Part shown: in pieces, positions 22,404-33,685 of the stretch | Layout of the letters: the number at the start of each line of letters is the position of its first letter | Position numbering within the stretch: the first letter of the stretch is position 1 | Assembly: GCA_905221615.1 (NCBI GenBank) | Contig: CAJNDT010003124.1 | Coordinates: 618,942 to 682,941 of the forward strand | Origin: Symbiodinium sp. CCMP2592 | Taxonomy: Eukaryota; Sar; Dinophyceae; Suessiales; Symbiodiniaceae | Length of the DNA: 64,000 nucleotides | Reading direction: 5' to 3' | Notes under the pieces: model-generated | Seen by the model: only the letters and a program-made list of their open reading frames with translations | What the model was told of the DNA's origin: nothing | Database searches by the model: none | Made by a program: the position numbers and the translations under genes

Positions 22404-25400
22404 ATGAGGCTCTACGACCCGAAGAGATTGTACCCGCTGCACCTGGCAAAGGTTTTCCACCATTGCTTTAAGCCTAGTACTGTGCTTAAAAGCATGAACA
22501 TGCCTGGCGATTCGACAGTCATGATCGTGGAGGACGATGCCGTCGCAGGAGTTGGCAACGCTGGCGATGACGGATACGTCGCGCCTGTTGATGCTGCTGC
22601 GCAAAGGCAAGCCGCATTGGGTGTGGTGAACAATGGAGTGAACCGGAGAGCTGAGTTGGATTACAACGTTGCGGTCGAAACGGAGCACTACGTGCGGGAG
22701 ATCACCGATGTTCTGATGGAGATGCAGGTCCGGGACGGCCACACGGACAGAGTGATAGCGGTAAGTATGGAAATACGCAGAGAGATGGGGTTGTTTCTCC
22801 AATACGACCCCTCTCCGGCGGATGGCCTGCGAAACGCCCTGGTGACTCCCATCGTGCAGAGCCTGGACGACCGACAGATAGACCATGCCCAGATCCTCGC
22901 CAAACCACACAGAAGTTGGGTGGATGGTCTCTATGCGAGACTGTTCCGGGCGGTCGAACGAATCCGCCTGACCGTCTCGGAAGGGGAGTACGCCCTGGAC
23001 CTTGGTGAGTTGGCGGGCGGGACCTGCCTCATGGATGGTGGAAGAGGCTCGGGGCGCCGGCCGTGGAGAACTTCGACGCCCATGATAGGACCAAGCGGCC
23101 CTCGATCTACGCGCACTACGCACACCTATGTTGAAATGGGGCCCGGGGGAAGGGCACGAGCCAGCTCTCACCCCTTCACCGCAGGGGAACCTACCACTAC
23201 TGAGGAAGCAGTGGGGATCGTCTGCAGGGTCCTCAACCTCCACGAGGTCTCCGATACACCGGGGGTCGTTCCGGGCTTTCTACCAGCAGGCTTCCAAAGG
23301 CGGTTGGTGGATGTGATGCTGCCCATGTCCGACCGGGGGAGGCGGCTTATGCATGACTCGTTGGGTGCCTGCCTGGGCCGCCTGGGGGATGAGCTCGAGG
23401 AAATCATGGTCTCCCTTCCTCCGGCCGTGGCGCCCTCCCAGGCTTCTGGATCTACTCCAACACCAGCTGCGTCCTCTACAAGACGACCCAGCACGGCGCC
23501 TACAGCACGACCCGGGACACCGACACCAACGAGCCGACCGATATCTGCCCCATCTTCCTCGAGGCGGCCTCCTACAAGACCGACTGCTAGGTCGAGAACA
23601 CCGGCTCGACACACCTCCTCCGCAGCAAGCCACGGGACAGAGGGGGAGAGGGTGGATGAGCCACCAGAGGCGGTGGCGGTCGACCTTGAGTCGAAGTATG
23701 TCGAGGTGCCAGTGGAAATGGATGACTCTGAGGATGAGCTACTGATGCAACTCACCGTTTCCGTGAGTGAGGGGACCGAAGCTGCTACAGCAGAGGAAGA
23801 GTCGGACGAAGTACACCTCGTACAGACCAACACTGACCGACGACCAGAACCAAAAACCGCACCAGGGGGGCGGAGACCGCAACCAAGACACGCCAACTCA
23901 CCGGAAGAGGACATGCAGGAGGACCGGGAAAGGGAGCATAGCCGCTCTCGCTCGCCTCCCGTGAGTGATGCTTCGAACATCCTGAACAGTAGATGGTGGG
24001 CAGGGGCTGAGCTGAGACTGGACCTTCTTTTCAATTCAGGAGGCGGTGGACCCAGAATGCTCGGCTACCTTGAGGGCTTAATACAAAACCGAGGGGTTCG
24101 GAGTTACATGTCGTTCTGCGAGCCCTTCCTGATGCACCTCCAGGCGCTTATCCGCAACCCCGAGGAGATGGAGCTGCTCACCGCGGACGTGGAGTGGGCT
24201 CTCATGGTAGAAAACTACATGTGGGAGCAGTGGTCGGAACCACTGATGTCTCTGCCCGAGTGCACGATCCGCGAGTCGGTTGGCATCTTCGCTGCCGTGG
24301 ATGGTATTAGGCCGGGGGACCACACCTACACGATCCTCACGAGAGTGGACCCAAGTACCCTGGCGGCATCGCCAGATCCCGCCGAATCGTATTCGTCATG
24401 CCCGTCCTCCTCCTCGCCGTCGTCGGCCTCCAGGGGAGAGCAAGAGGGAACCAGTCTCATGCAATCCTCGCTCCGATGGCCCCAGGTAGGCGGACTCATG
24501 CAGGTGGTCCAAAGCCTGGATATCAAGCTGTGTGGCTTGCCGGTTCAAGCCAGGGTGAGGCGGGCTATCCAGCTCTTGGACTGGCTACGACGTCATTACA
24601 GTTCCCGAGGAGATCGTTCCCACCTACCGGAAGCGGCGGAGAGCTTGGAAGCAATGCTGACGTCACATGCAGTGGCAGATGAGGGGGCTTGTTCTCTTGG
24701 TGAGTCGGACAATGAGGAGGGATTCTGGCTCCAGACTTGGTGGGACCAACTCAGGTCTCTTTTACCGCCCGCAGGTGCACTGGAGCCTGCCCCGACTCTC
24801 CTGCACGACAGTGAGTCCACGGGCCTTGTGGAAGACAACCAACAGGACTTGGAGCCAGAAAGTGACGCGAGCCGGGCAAGTACGCAGGAGTGGCTTGCGC
24901 AGGAAGAAGAAAGGGCCCTGAGGGAGGATGAGCGACTCTTTGACGCCTACATGGCTGAGCAGGCGGCGGAGCGGGCGGAAATGCTAGACCGTGAGCGGTT
25001 GAAGGGTGCAAAGCTTCAAGACTGGGAGGACTGGGCGGTCAACGACGAGTTGAACAACGGTAACAGGCCGGCTCGGAAAAGGGCTCGCCTGGAGGTGGAA
25101 ACCTTCTTGTCAGGGGACGCAGACATGGCTTCGAGCAGCACCACGATCAGCCTACCAGCATGCGGATCGGTGAGACTGACGCTCCATCTACCACAAACAC
25201 AGGAGGATGTGGATAGCACGGCCAGCACGGTGCCCGCCGGGGGAATTGAGCACACGGAGCCTGATGTCGCACGTGCTGGTGGAGTAGGCGAGGTCACATG
25301 GACGTCGGAGCACGCCAAGGAGGCAGATCGTGACGAACCAGGCGGTGATGCTCGACCTGCGTGGCCGGCTGGCATGCTTCGTGATGGTGATGGATCTGAT

Positions 25401-25427
25401 CTACCTCTGCCTGATTCGGGGCCCTGA
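22404..25427 (+). CDS. Large protein of unknown function (1007 codons), RS-like and Ser/Pro/Thr-rich
   Basis: Uninterrupted ORF, in sharp contrast with the tiny exons around it. In order: a mixed N-terminal region (residues 1-330), a Ser/Thr/Pro/Arg-rich low-complexity stretch (about 340-415), acidic segments, an RS-like patch (EREHSRSRSPP, about 510-520), a Trp-containing segment (about 530-640), a Ser run, a helical-looking segment with VRRAIQLLDWLRRHYSS (about 710-730), and an acidic Ala/Glu-rich helix (EEERALREDERLFDAYMAEQ, about 835-855). Stretches such as 23958-24042 and about 24699-24774 begin GTGAGT and end CAG, so retained introns are possible. Lack of introns and length suggest a retrogene or a mobile-element ORF. 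I recognise no catalytic domain. A 389-codon antisense ORF (22074-23243) overlaps but is probably a shadow of the G/C-rich codons. Confidence 0.65.
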   Translation: MRLYDPKRLYPLHLAKVFHHCFKPSTVLKSMNMPGDSTVMIVEDDAVAGVGNAGDDGYVAPVDAAAQRQAALGVVNNGVNRRAELDYNVAVETEHYVREITDVLMEMQVRDGHTDRVIAVSMEIRREMGLFLQYDPSPADGLRNALVTPIVQSLDDRQIDHAQILAKPHRSWVDGLYARLFRAVERIRLTVSEGEYALDLGELAGGTCLMDGGRGSGRRPWRTSTPMIGPSGPRSTRTTHTYVEMGPGGRARASSHPFTAGEPTTTEEAVGIVCRVLNLHEVSDTPGVVPGFLPAGFQRRLVDVMLPMSDRGRRLMHDSLGACLGRLGDELEEIMVSLPPAVAPSQASGSTPTPAASSTRRPSTAPTARPGTPTPTSRPISAPSSSRRPPTRPTARSRTPARHTSSAASHGTEGERVDEPPEAVAVDLESKYVEVPVEMDDSEDELLMQLTVSVSEGTEAATAEEESDEVHLVQTNTDRRPEPKTAPGGRRPQPRHANSPEEDMQEDREREHSRSRSPPVSDASNILNSRWWAGAELRLDLLFNSGGGGPRMLGYLEGLIQNRGVRSYMSFCEPFLMHLQALIRNPEEMELLTADVEWALMVENYMWEQWSEPLMSLPECTIRESVGIFAAVDGIRPGDHTYTILTRVDPSTLAASPDPAESYSSCPSSSSPSSASRGEQEGTSLMQSSLRWPQVGGLMQVVQSLDIKLCGLPVQARVRRAIQLLDWLRRHYSSRGDRSHLPEAAESLEAMLTSHAVADEGACSLGESDNEEGFWLQTWWDQLRSLLPPAGALEPAPTLLHDSESTGLVEDNQQDLEPESDASRASTQEWLAQEEERALREDERLFDAYMAEQAAERAEMLDRERLKGAKLQDWEDWAVNDELNNGNRPARKRARLEVETFLSGDADMASSSTTISLPACGSVRLTLHLPQTQEDVDSTASTVPAGGIEHTEPDVARAGGVGEVTWTSEHAKEADRDEPGGDARPAWPAGMLRDGDGSDLPLPDSGP

Positions 25428-26885
25428 GAAGGTAGGAATGTGCAACGGTACATCTTCTGGGACGGGGTTTGTGTCCGTGTCTGGTGTGAGTTTAAGCTGT
25501 GGAAAGGTAGCACTGAACAACGGACCGGAAGCATGTATGCTGGAAATTCTGTCGTCTGCCAGTAGATCTGATGTGCTGAATCGGAGTTGGGGGATGCAAA
25601 CAGGTCTGTCGGCGAGCTTGGGGGAGTAGACATGCAGTTGTCGAACGAGCTTTCGCTACTTCGGGTTCCTTAGTACAAGTGAGTCCGCCGGCCCAGCTTC
25701 CGAGGGGGAGAGCAAGCCGTGATGTTTTGTACTATGGGTGAGCAGTTTTGAAGGTGCATCGCAGTTGCAGAGGGTGGCTCTCCCGAGCACATGTCTGGGC
25801 ATTTTCCGCTTGTACAATCTATGTGGTCGCGAGACACACCCAGCGGAATCCCGCTTCCCGGAACGTTCAGTCGAGCAGACGGAAAAGGGTCGTCCAAAAA
25901 AATACAAGACCCTATGGACCCTAAACCTAACCCCTGGACCCTAGACCCTAGACCCTAAACCCTACCTTCACCCTGAACAATCTACCTTTTTAGAGTTCCT
26001 TATTATGATTTGTTGATAAGAGTCCTCAAAAAGGTAGGTTGTTTGGGGTTAAGGTAGACCCTATACCTCGTGTTTCACGACCTTGCAGGGGAGTCTTCGG
26101 GGTTTGTTTCCCTGGGCAAAGGGCCTTCCCAAATGCGGTGTTCGCTCTTCATCTCCCCTTACGGGTTCCCCTACCTTAAGGACGACATGAACCCGAAAAA
26201 GGGTTCAAGGTTCATATACCATATAGGGTTTCATACCAGTAGTATATGGATATAGGGCCGCTACTTTTCAGGGTCATTTGGTCCTTCAGGCAAGGGTTCC
26301 TTTAAGGGCTCCAGGGTTAGGATTTCGGGTTTAGTATAGGGCCGCAGGTTCGTTTCAGGGTCGCTGCGGTTCAACAGTAACTCCCATGAGCCGGATTACC
26401 TCCCTAGTAGAAGCCAGAAAGTCGGAACATGGCTTCAGGAGGATTCGCGCTAGGATCCCTTCTACTTTACCTGAGGGGCATGGGGATCATGATGTTCCAA
26501 CTTTCGGGTCTCTACTATATGTCGTGTTTTTTCGGGCTAGCTCAGTGCACTGCAGGGGAACTGATTCCGAGAGCTCGAGGTCAGGGTTCGGGCTTCGGGC
26601 GCTTCAGAGTTAAGAGCTGGGGTAAGCCCTTCTTTAGGGGCGTACATAGTTACCCTACGCTATTTTCTTTTTGGGTGGGCTCCTTATTAAAGTTACAGTA
26701 TTATGGGCCCAAAAACTCCAAAACCAAACCCAACTAAAGTGAAGCCCTAATATAGTACCCTAAATAGTAGGATCCTTATTATAAGGACCCCCAAATAGGT
26801 AGCCCTAATTTTTGGACACTCCTATAGACTCCGCCTCTCAAGGCCCTCTCGCGTGGATGAGGTCCCAGATCCGGGTCCACTTGAC
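25428..26885. other. Spacer with hairpins, no supported gene
   Basis: Contains a short hairpin (25978-26041, arms CAATCTACCTTTTT / AAAAAGGTAGGTTG), an inverted repeat 26407-26516 of the AGAAGCCAGAAAG family, and a half copy of the GGAGTTTCCG family (about 26750-26820). A piece at 26091-26130 after TTGCAG may be exon (GESSGFVSLGKG) but is weak. Confidence 0.5.
26407..26516. mobile_element. Inverted repeat, family AGAAGCCAGAAAGTTGGAACAT
   Basis: Arms GTAGAAGCCAGAAAGTCGGA and the near complement ending ACTTTCGGGTCTCTAC. Close relative at 42992-43099; degraded relatives near 21795 and 45365. Confidence 0.65.
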
Positions 26886-27143
26886 GAAGGCCCTTTTGGG
26901 GCGGCTCGGACCTTCCAAAATCCCTTAAAGTAAGCAATATATACCTTAAGTCATAATAGGATCCCTCATATGATTTAAGGTATAGATTCCTCAATTAATA
27001 CCTTAAGTTATAATAGGATCCCTACGTAATATTATTTAAGGTATATTCCTTAATTAAAGGATTTTTGGAAGGCTCCTGGTGGGTTTTACCATGAACTTGG
27101 CGTTCACACGATTTTGCGACGCCTTCGGAGCCCTTCAACTAAA
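26886..27143 (+). CDS. Two candidate exons joined across an introner-like element
   Basis: About 26886-26908 and upstream (VDEVPDPGPLDEGPFGAAR) joins in frame to 27072-27143 (LLVGFTMNLAFTRFCDAF...). The intron would be the inverted repeat 26909-27071 (GA...AG). No family recognised; too short to assign. Confidence 0.45.
26909..27071 (+). mobile_element. Introner-like inverted repeat (family GACCTTCC), GA-AG
   Basis: Starts GACCTTCCAAAATCCCTTAA and ends GATTTTTGGAAG, the same edges as the kinase intron at 7502-7599. Its centre contains two copies of a TTAAG.TATAATAGGATCCCT block, so it is internally duplicated. GCTC occurs on both sides (26904-26907 and 27072-27075), a possible target duplication. 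Confidence 0.65.
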
Positions 27144-27251
27144 TGGGAGTTTCCGAACATAGGGGACCCTAAAAAAGGTACCCTAAATAGTAGTTTCCTT
27201 ACCTTAAGGACCCCAAGCTAAGGCACCCCTAATTTTCGGAAACTGCCAAAT
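27141..27251. mobile_element. Inverted repeat, family CCATATGGGAGTTTCCG
   Basis: Ends AAATGGGAGTTTCCGAACAT and TTTTCGGAAACTGCCAAAT, internal CCCTAAATAGTAG. Directly abuts the exon ending near 27143. Confidence 0.65.
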
Positions 27252-27436
27252 GATGCAGTTCTCTACATGCAGCAAGCTCACATTCACGTACGAAGCCTCA
27301 AGCCCCTCAAGCCCGAGCCCGAAGCACTTGAAGTCCTACTCAACCCCGAAAACCCAGACCCCCAAGCTCATCAGACAATGCTTTAGAAGCTAAAGCCCGA
27401 AGTTGCTGAGCCCGATACGGGTTTAGGGTTTACTCT

Positions 27437-27550
27437 GAAGGGCAGGGGACTTAATAAGTAGCTTATAAGTAGAGTTGAAAATACCCTAAATGGAGTTACC
27501 CCAATTTATAACCCTACTCGTAACCTACTTACTAAGTCCCCTGCCCCTCC
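27437..27550. mobile_element. Inverted repeat, family GGGACTTAGTAAGTAGG
   Basis: Arms GGGCAGGGGACTTAATAAGT and ACTTACTAAGTCCCCTGCCC, preceded by TTTAGGG units and followed by CTCCAAG. Confidence 0.7.
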
Positions 27551-27555
27551 AAGTA

Positions 27556-27680
27556 GGGTTCTTCTGTTTTGAAGGCCTCGTCTTGGAGATCCAGAACTTC
27601 GTAGAGGAGAGGGGAGGTGGCCAAGTTGAAGGAGGCCGGCATTGCCTTCGTGGGCCTTGCTTTACACATGGAGTGTTGGG
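27556..27680 (+). CDS. Candidate exon, unassigned
   Basis: Open frame FFCFEGLVLEIQNFVEERGG right after the terminal CTCCAAG of an inverted-repeat element. Codon usage is coding-like; no family recognised. Confidence 0.35.
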
Positions 27681-28117
27681 AGTACCCGAAACCCTAAACC
27701 CTTTGTGGCGTTGAACGTCAGAACTGGGATTTTAGAGAGTTCTGTGTTTGTGAGGCCTGGGATTGTCGGGATCGTGGACTTCTCTGGCCTCCCTGTGTAG
27801 GCAAGACAGCCTAACTTTGGGGCCGTAACAATTAGAAAACGGCTTTGCGACCCATTATATGATGCTCATAGTCAGGAACCCCAAAACAGTATAGGTATTT
27901 ATTTAGGCCAATATAATACAGCCGTGACGTTTTCAAGCCTTCTGCGCAGTCTCGCACCCTGGTAAGACTCCTTCGGTATAGAGGTCGGGTTAATTTACAA
28001 TGCTGTTCTGGGGGGTTCTGTAGCATAATTAGTTATTGTATACTGCGCCCCAAAGCCCTGTTGCAGCTATTCAGGCCCCTACAATACATTCTGATCGCCA
28101 CCGGGAGCTGATCTTGC

Positions 28118-28172
28118 AGGTAACATTGAAGCCAACAAGCTCCTCGTTGCCCTTCACGCAGGAATGGCAATC
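28118..28172 (+). CDS. Candidate exon, unassigned
   Basis: After acceptor TTGCAG: frame NIEANKLLVALHAGMAIP. Coding-like, no homology recognised. Confidence 0.35.
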
Positions 28173-28816
28173 CCCAATACCCCTAAACCCCAACAGCCCT
28201 AGCCCATCGAAGCAAGAATGACGCATCGAAGAGTGCCGAAGATGGGGTCCATGTTTTCCGACTAAAAGCTGCTGTGGTGTCGAAGTGCATTTGGGTACGG
28301 AGGTATGTAGGTAAGTAGGTAGGTAGGTAGGTCGGGGGGTGGGTGTTTAGAGATTCTTTTCAGCTCGCTACGAAGGAGCATGACAAAGTCCAACATTCGA
28401 CATGATGTAGTCACTTCAGGAACAACCCACTTTCACGAGCTCGCTCATTATTCTCTCAGCTTCCAGCTGTTGGAGGTCAAATTGGGGCGCAATTTCATGG
28501 CATCAAGCGCCTTGGTTTGTACTTCATCCTAAGCCCGTGACACCAGGAGAAGTAGTCAACATGCCGGTAGTGATTTTGCATGCCGTAGTGTTTTCACTGC
28601 GGCCAAACACTGATCATCAGCATCATCATGAACCTCATCATCACCATCGTCTTATATGGTTGTGTTCTTGTACGTCTCTTCTTCCTCAACATCAGCATCT
28701 CCACCATGAGCCGGACAATTTCTTCATGCAATATTGCCTTCAACCCGAAAATGTAGCTGAGGGCGATCGCTTTCCAGGTGTTTCGCGTCAGCCTCGCACG
28801 CAAGCCTCAGTGCCAC

Positions 28817-28896
28817 AGGTTTTCGTAAAGCAAGGGATGCAGAGTTTCCTCGAGCGGTACTGGTTCCAGACTGATCTGATGCACCGGCTCACTTTA
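28817..28896 (+). CDS. Candidate exon, unassigned
   Basis: After acceptor CCACAG: frame VFVKQGMQSFLERYWFQTDL. A longer open frame spans the region, but only this part looks like protein. Confidence 0.3.
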
Positions 28897-29088
28897 GGTT
28901 TGTTCTGCCTCCCTTCTGCGTTTTCAATGTCAAGACGTACGAACCGGCCCCAACATTTTGTTATCGGAGCGGCCCGGTTCAAGCGAGAGAAGCAGGGCCA
29001 TCTGACTCTCGTCGTATCACAGAGAACTGTCCAACTCGTCAGGCTGACGACCAAAGCAACGATTGGCCGAGCACATGCTGTTAAAAGA

Positions 29089-29120
<32 letters not shown>

Positions 29121-29245
29121 AACTACTTGGAGGGTCGGGGGACTTTGTAAGTAGGTAGTAAGTAGACTTATAAGTAGCGTAACAGGGACCCTAATTGGGG
29201 TTATGGTGCTTAGAAGTCCTTAAAATAACCAGTTACACCCCCCCC

Positions 29246-29246
<1 letters not shown>

Positions 29247-29311
<65 letters not shown>

Positions 29312-29462
29312 ACCCCACCCACCCCCCCCCCCACCCCCCCCCCCCACCCACCACCCACCCCCACCCCACCACCCACCCACCCCCACCACCCCCACCACCC
29401 CACCCCCACCACCCCCACCCCCCCCACCACCCCCACCACCACCACCACCACCACCACAACCA
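29247..29462. repeat. 65-base poly(C) tract followed by C/A-rich repeat
   Basis: Uninterrupted C from 29247 to 29311, then CCCCACC and CCA repeats to about 29460. Poly-Pro, poly-Gly and poly-Trp ORFs across it are repeat artefacts. Length may be an assembly estimate. Confidence 0.95.
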
Positions 29463-30206
29463 CCGCCACTGCTAGTAAGTTCCTACTACTACAGCTGCTA
29501 CTCTTACTCGCACTTGCTGCAACCCAGCCGGCACATACCTCCGAAATTCCTGATGCAATTTTGATTTGCCAGAGACCCGAAACCAGCCGCCCAGAACTGA
29601 ATCATTATCCCACAAGTTGCCCCGGTACATCTGATTTATGGTGGGGATCGCCAAGTCCATGCTTTAGTCATTGTGGTTGCCCTCGAAAGACCCCAGCTCT
29701 CCTAAAGCCAACCGCCCCCCCGCCCCCCCCCCCGCCCAGGAAATCGCAGCTTAAACCGCACTTTGACATCGTGGATGTTGGCGGCGGCAAGCTACCGGGC
29801 TGATTTTGGGCTAAAGAAGGGGCCTTGATAACTAGAATAGGGTTCATTTAAATTGGTCCATAAGGGCTTTCAAACGCTGTTAGAAAATATGAGGATTCAG
29901 CATAGTGCTTAACAATTAGAATATTATGGTTTTGGGCCCATTATATTTTTTTATATGAAGGATCCCCAAAAATAGTCTTGGTAATGATGCAGGCCCATAC
30001 AGTAGCATCGTTGTTACCCTGTCTGTCTGTTTTTCGCTTTTCTCAAACCCTGTAAGTAGTTATTCGTTCGCGGAGGATGTTGACCAGTAATTACGGTTGT
30101 TGTTTCATTCAGTCATCGTCGCCGCAGCAGCAGCAGCAGCAGCAGTCGCAGTAGCAGTAGCAGTAGCAGCGGAGCAGGAGGAGCAGGGGGGGGGGGGGGC
30201 AGTATT

Positions 30207-30257
<51 letters not shown>

Positions 30258-32137
30258 CAGGAGGAGTAGTACTAGTAGTAGTAGAAGAGTAGAGGTGGTG
30301 AGGGTCTCGGCGGCAGCAGTAGTAGCTTTATTTCCCGTGGTCAAGCACCCTTGCATGTCCCGGGTGATGTAAAAGGCATGCGATCGCTGTGATTTACCGG
30401 GTGTCTAGGGTTTAGGGCAGGGTGTCCCTGTAGTTTCACAAGTTGTTTCAAGCAGCTTGTCGTGTTTAAGGGGTAAGCATTGTTCAGACGAGTGGACTTG
30501 AATTGAACTGGTGTTTCGAACAACTTGCCCTCTGTACGAACTAGAACGCATGGAAGCCCACTTGCATGCGAGTCTATCTTCTGCATTGTGGAGAAAGGGT
30601 CTGCACTCCACGCCTTTAAGTTGTGTTTCCAAGGAATCTTCCCAGCCCAAAACCCGAAACCCCTAAACTCAACCCTAAACTAAACTCCATACCCGAATCT
30701 TGCACGAATGACGGCCGCGCTTTCTCGACAGTTCCACAGACGCCCGTCCCCTGATCTAACTTGGGGGCCGCATAAATTGGCAAGTGTGTTGCCTTCCAGC
30801 CCCTACATAAGGTTTAAACGGTTAGGGGTTCAGGGTTTGTGGTATATACATAGTTTGGTATACTAGTGTAGACCCTGAAACCCTCGTACAAGAACGAAGG
30901 GGCCTAGTGGAGCCCTTGCTTAACAAACCTTCCCGATTCAGACTGGAATAGCGAGCCTATAGTGTGCTTGCTACAGGTACTCTTCACTGTGTTTCCCTCG
31001 ACCCTCCACCTGCGACTTTGAAGGGCTAGACTAGGCCCTGGTGCCTCTTTAGCCTAAATGGACCCTAAGCGAAACCGTATCTAAAGCCCAAGTCTTCAAC
31101 CCTGAAGCCCTGAACCCCTAAACCTCTAAACCCGAAACCTGAAACCCCAAAACCGAGGTACTGGGTACGGCAACTGGGCTTCGACGGGCCGATTCCCGAT
31201 GATGCTTAGCTGAGAGACTTAGGAACTATGGGCTTCTTTCGGGCATGTCAAGGCCTTTGGGTATTAGGGTTAGGGCTTGCAGAATTTGGGGTTTATGGGC
31301 GTTAAGAGCTGAGGGTTTTCGGAGAGTTCAGCAATCTTCCTTGATGGGATTCGGGTTTTGGTTGTTTACTGGCGGGTTTACATCTTGTCGCGGGACGCTT
31401 CCAGGGCTTCGGGGATGTGAAGACAGACGTAGGCGCACTGGACTACTCCAATCTTCCTTGTATCTGCACCCTTTGCACAGGTGTTCCTGCTATCAGATTC
31501 ATTCAGAAAAGAAGGTGCGGAGAAACACGACATGCTACCGGAGGGCACAAGTTAAATGGTTGCATCTAAAGAACCTAAAGATGATGATGATGATGGAGGG
31601 CCAGGAGGCGACAATGAGGAATATGATGGCGACTATGAATCTTCATGATGGGAACTATGATGAATGTTGCACCTGGAAATAGCGATGAAGGTCATCATGA
31701 TGATGCATGTGAAGACGAATGTTGATGAAAGGCTGATGGCGATGCAAGCTGCAGAAGCAACACAAATCATAAGGATATCACACTTATCAGCATCATTGCG
31801 GTGGCAGCGCGGACAACGACGATAGGCATGAGATGTATACATTGATGGCGCGTATGATGGGGGGCACATTACCCCTGCCTCAGCAGCAGCAGCCGCAGCA
31901 GAAGTATCAACCTCGTCGCCGCCGGGTCGGCACCATTCGTTTCTACTGCTGGCATTCTGTTTCTATTGCTGTTATAGACTACGGATCCATGTGGAGAGCC
32001 CGATAAACCCGAGACCTGCAGGCATGCACACCGATTTCGGGTTCAGTTTGGGACAACAGATTCAACTATATGTCCATCTGTCTGCATCTGGCGATCCACC
32101 GCTCCACCGGGCATCTATCTCTCTACCAATCTAGTAT
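29463..32137. other. Long non-coding stretch
   Basis: Apart from the microsatellite at 30119-30292 I see TTTAGGG/CCCTAAA units, ATG/GAT trinucleotide-rich DNA (31570-31870) and no exon with a recognisable motif. A short frame near 29757-29803 (HFDIVDVGGGKLPG, then stop) could be a terminal exon but is unsupported. Confidence 0.5.
30119..30292. repeat. (AGC)n, poly(G) and (AGT)n microsatellite
   Basis: CAGCAG units, a run of 13 G, then about 15 AGT repeats. ORFs here are artefacts. Confidence 0.95.
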
Positions 32138-33405
32138 GTGTCTATCGGTCCGGAAAGTTCTTCCGCACCGCGCAAGGAAGTTCCTGGGGCAGAGGAGCAT
32201 GCTTCGCGTGGGGTCTTGGACTTGAGGGCTCAGGTAGTATACCCAAAGGGCTATCCGCTATCCATGTGCCCAAATAGGGTCCCTTTAGGAGTTCCTTTAA
32301 GGGTTTGTTTCAGGGTTCTATAGGGTTGAAGGTATAAGGAGCCATGTGCCCAAACAATACATGCGTTGGCCGTAAAGTAGTCCCTTTTTAGGTACTTTGG
32401 GGCCAACGTATGAGCACATTCACCCATAGGGATAGGGGCTAAGTGGTTTGTGCTTACGGGAAGGGCTCTAAGTTTAGGGATGAGGGACGGTTAGTAATTA
32501 ACAGTAGCCCGGTATAGTTCCCAGCATTCATGGGTTTTTTTGGAGCCTGTGCAAAACATGTTCCCGGGAGTACTGTGTGCATCGCATGGTCATGACTGCA
32601 CCCGAGTTTGGGCAAACACGCTACTTCAAGATGGAATGCTGATGTGCAGCACAAACCGCGTCTCGGCGCCCAGAGCGCTGAGGACTCTGCAGAAACGTTC
32701 CTTCAAGTCGCAAGTGGACCCAGGCAATAGCGTGATTGTTGATTAGTCCTCCAGCTCCTTACAGCTGGGTGCCCTGATTTCGCAAGCTGTAGGGCCCTGT
32801 ATTGAGAATCCCACTGTTCATTTAGGGTCTGCGTAGAATATTCTGAATGCAGCGATGCGGGATATACGAAAACACTCCTGCATCACTTCACGTGCTTGTT
32901 GCACATTTTAATCCCTAAATTGTGCGCTGTCACTTTTTGGGTGAAGGGCGCAGTCTCAACATCTTAAAGGCTTCGGCTTAGCTTAGTAGGGAATGGGGAA
33001 TGGGTTTAGGGACTACTTTATGGGAATATGGAATCAATCGAGATTCGAGGTCATAGGGTTTAGGAGGGCATTCGGTTTTATGGGCTTTAGGGTTTAGGTT
33101 TTAGGGTTTGGGGTTTAGGGCCTGAGGGCATGCATCATTGTACTAAGTTGGGTAAGGATTGTAGTGCAATTTCCAAGCTGTCTAGTTCATGTACTTACCA
33201 TGTCGGCTTGAATAAGTAAAAACACACGCTGTTGTGATAGGGTTCCGTGATAGAGCTGTAACCATCTACATACCCCAAGACCCTATTCTAGTTACTTTAA
33301 GTATCAGGTTTCCTATGTTAGCAGCCGCTCGGTGCCGAAGGAGAGCCAGGATGCGCTGGACGAGCCTGCCGACGATGTAGCAACTTGTCAGGAAACTGAC
33401 CTGAA
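32138..33405 (+). CDS. Candidate exons of an unassigned acidic protein
   Basis: About 32155-32232 (EVPGAEEHASRGVLDLRAQ, then GTAGTA donor) and about 33320-33405 (SVPKESQDALDEPADDVATC). Both are hydrophilic and coding-like on the + strand; linkage between them is not shown. Confidence 0.35.
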
Positions 33406-33408
33406 GCC

Positions 33409-33607
33409 CAAACCCTAAACCCGACACGCGAAACCCTAAACCCTAAACCCTTAACCCGAAACCCGAAACCCTAAACCCGAAACCCGAAACCTTAAACCCT
33501 AAACCCGAAACCCTAAACCCGAAACCCTAAACCCGAAACCCTAAACCCGAAACCCTAAACCCTAAACCCGAAACCCTAAACCCTAAACCCGAAACCCTCA
33601 ACCAAAA
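33409..33607. repeat. CCCTAAA / CCCGAAA telomere-like array
   Basis: About 200 bp of alternating CCCTAAA and CCCGAAA heptamers, C-rich strand on +. It faces the opposite-orientation array at 33719-34043. Confidence 0.95.
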
Positions 33608-33685
33608 GCGTCTAAACTCTAAACCTCCAGGGCTCTGAAAAGAACGGCGATAGAAGCCGCCGCATGCACCCGAGGATCTGAACCG

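Noticed and set aside
22074..23243. 389-codon antisense ORF opposite the long unknown ORF
   Set aside because: Contains no recognisable domain and lies over G/C-rich sense codons, which suppress antisense stops; the sense frame has better codon usage and length.
28537..29154. 205-codon ORF with His-rich start and poly-Ala end
   Set aside because: His-rich part comes from CATCAT repeats and the Ala part from a GCT microsatellite; only 28817-28896 looks like an exon.
29195..29803. Proline-rich 202-codon frame and antisense Gly/Trp/Val-rich frames
   Set aside because: Translation of a poly(C)/CCA repeat; only the last third looks non-repetitive and has no motif.
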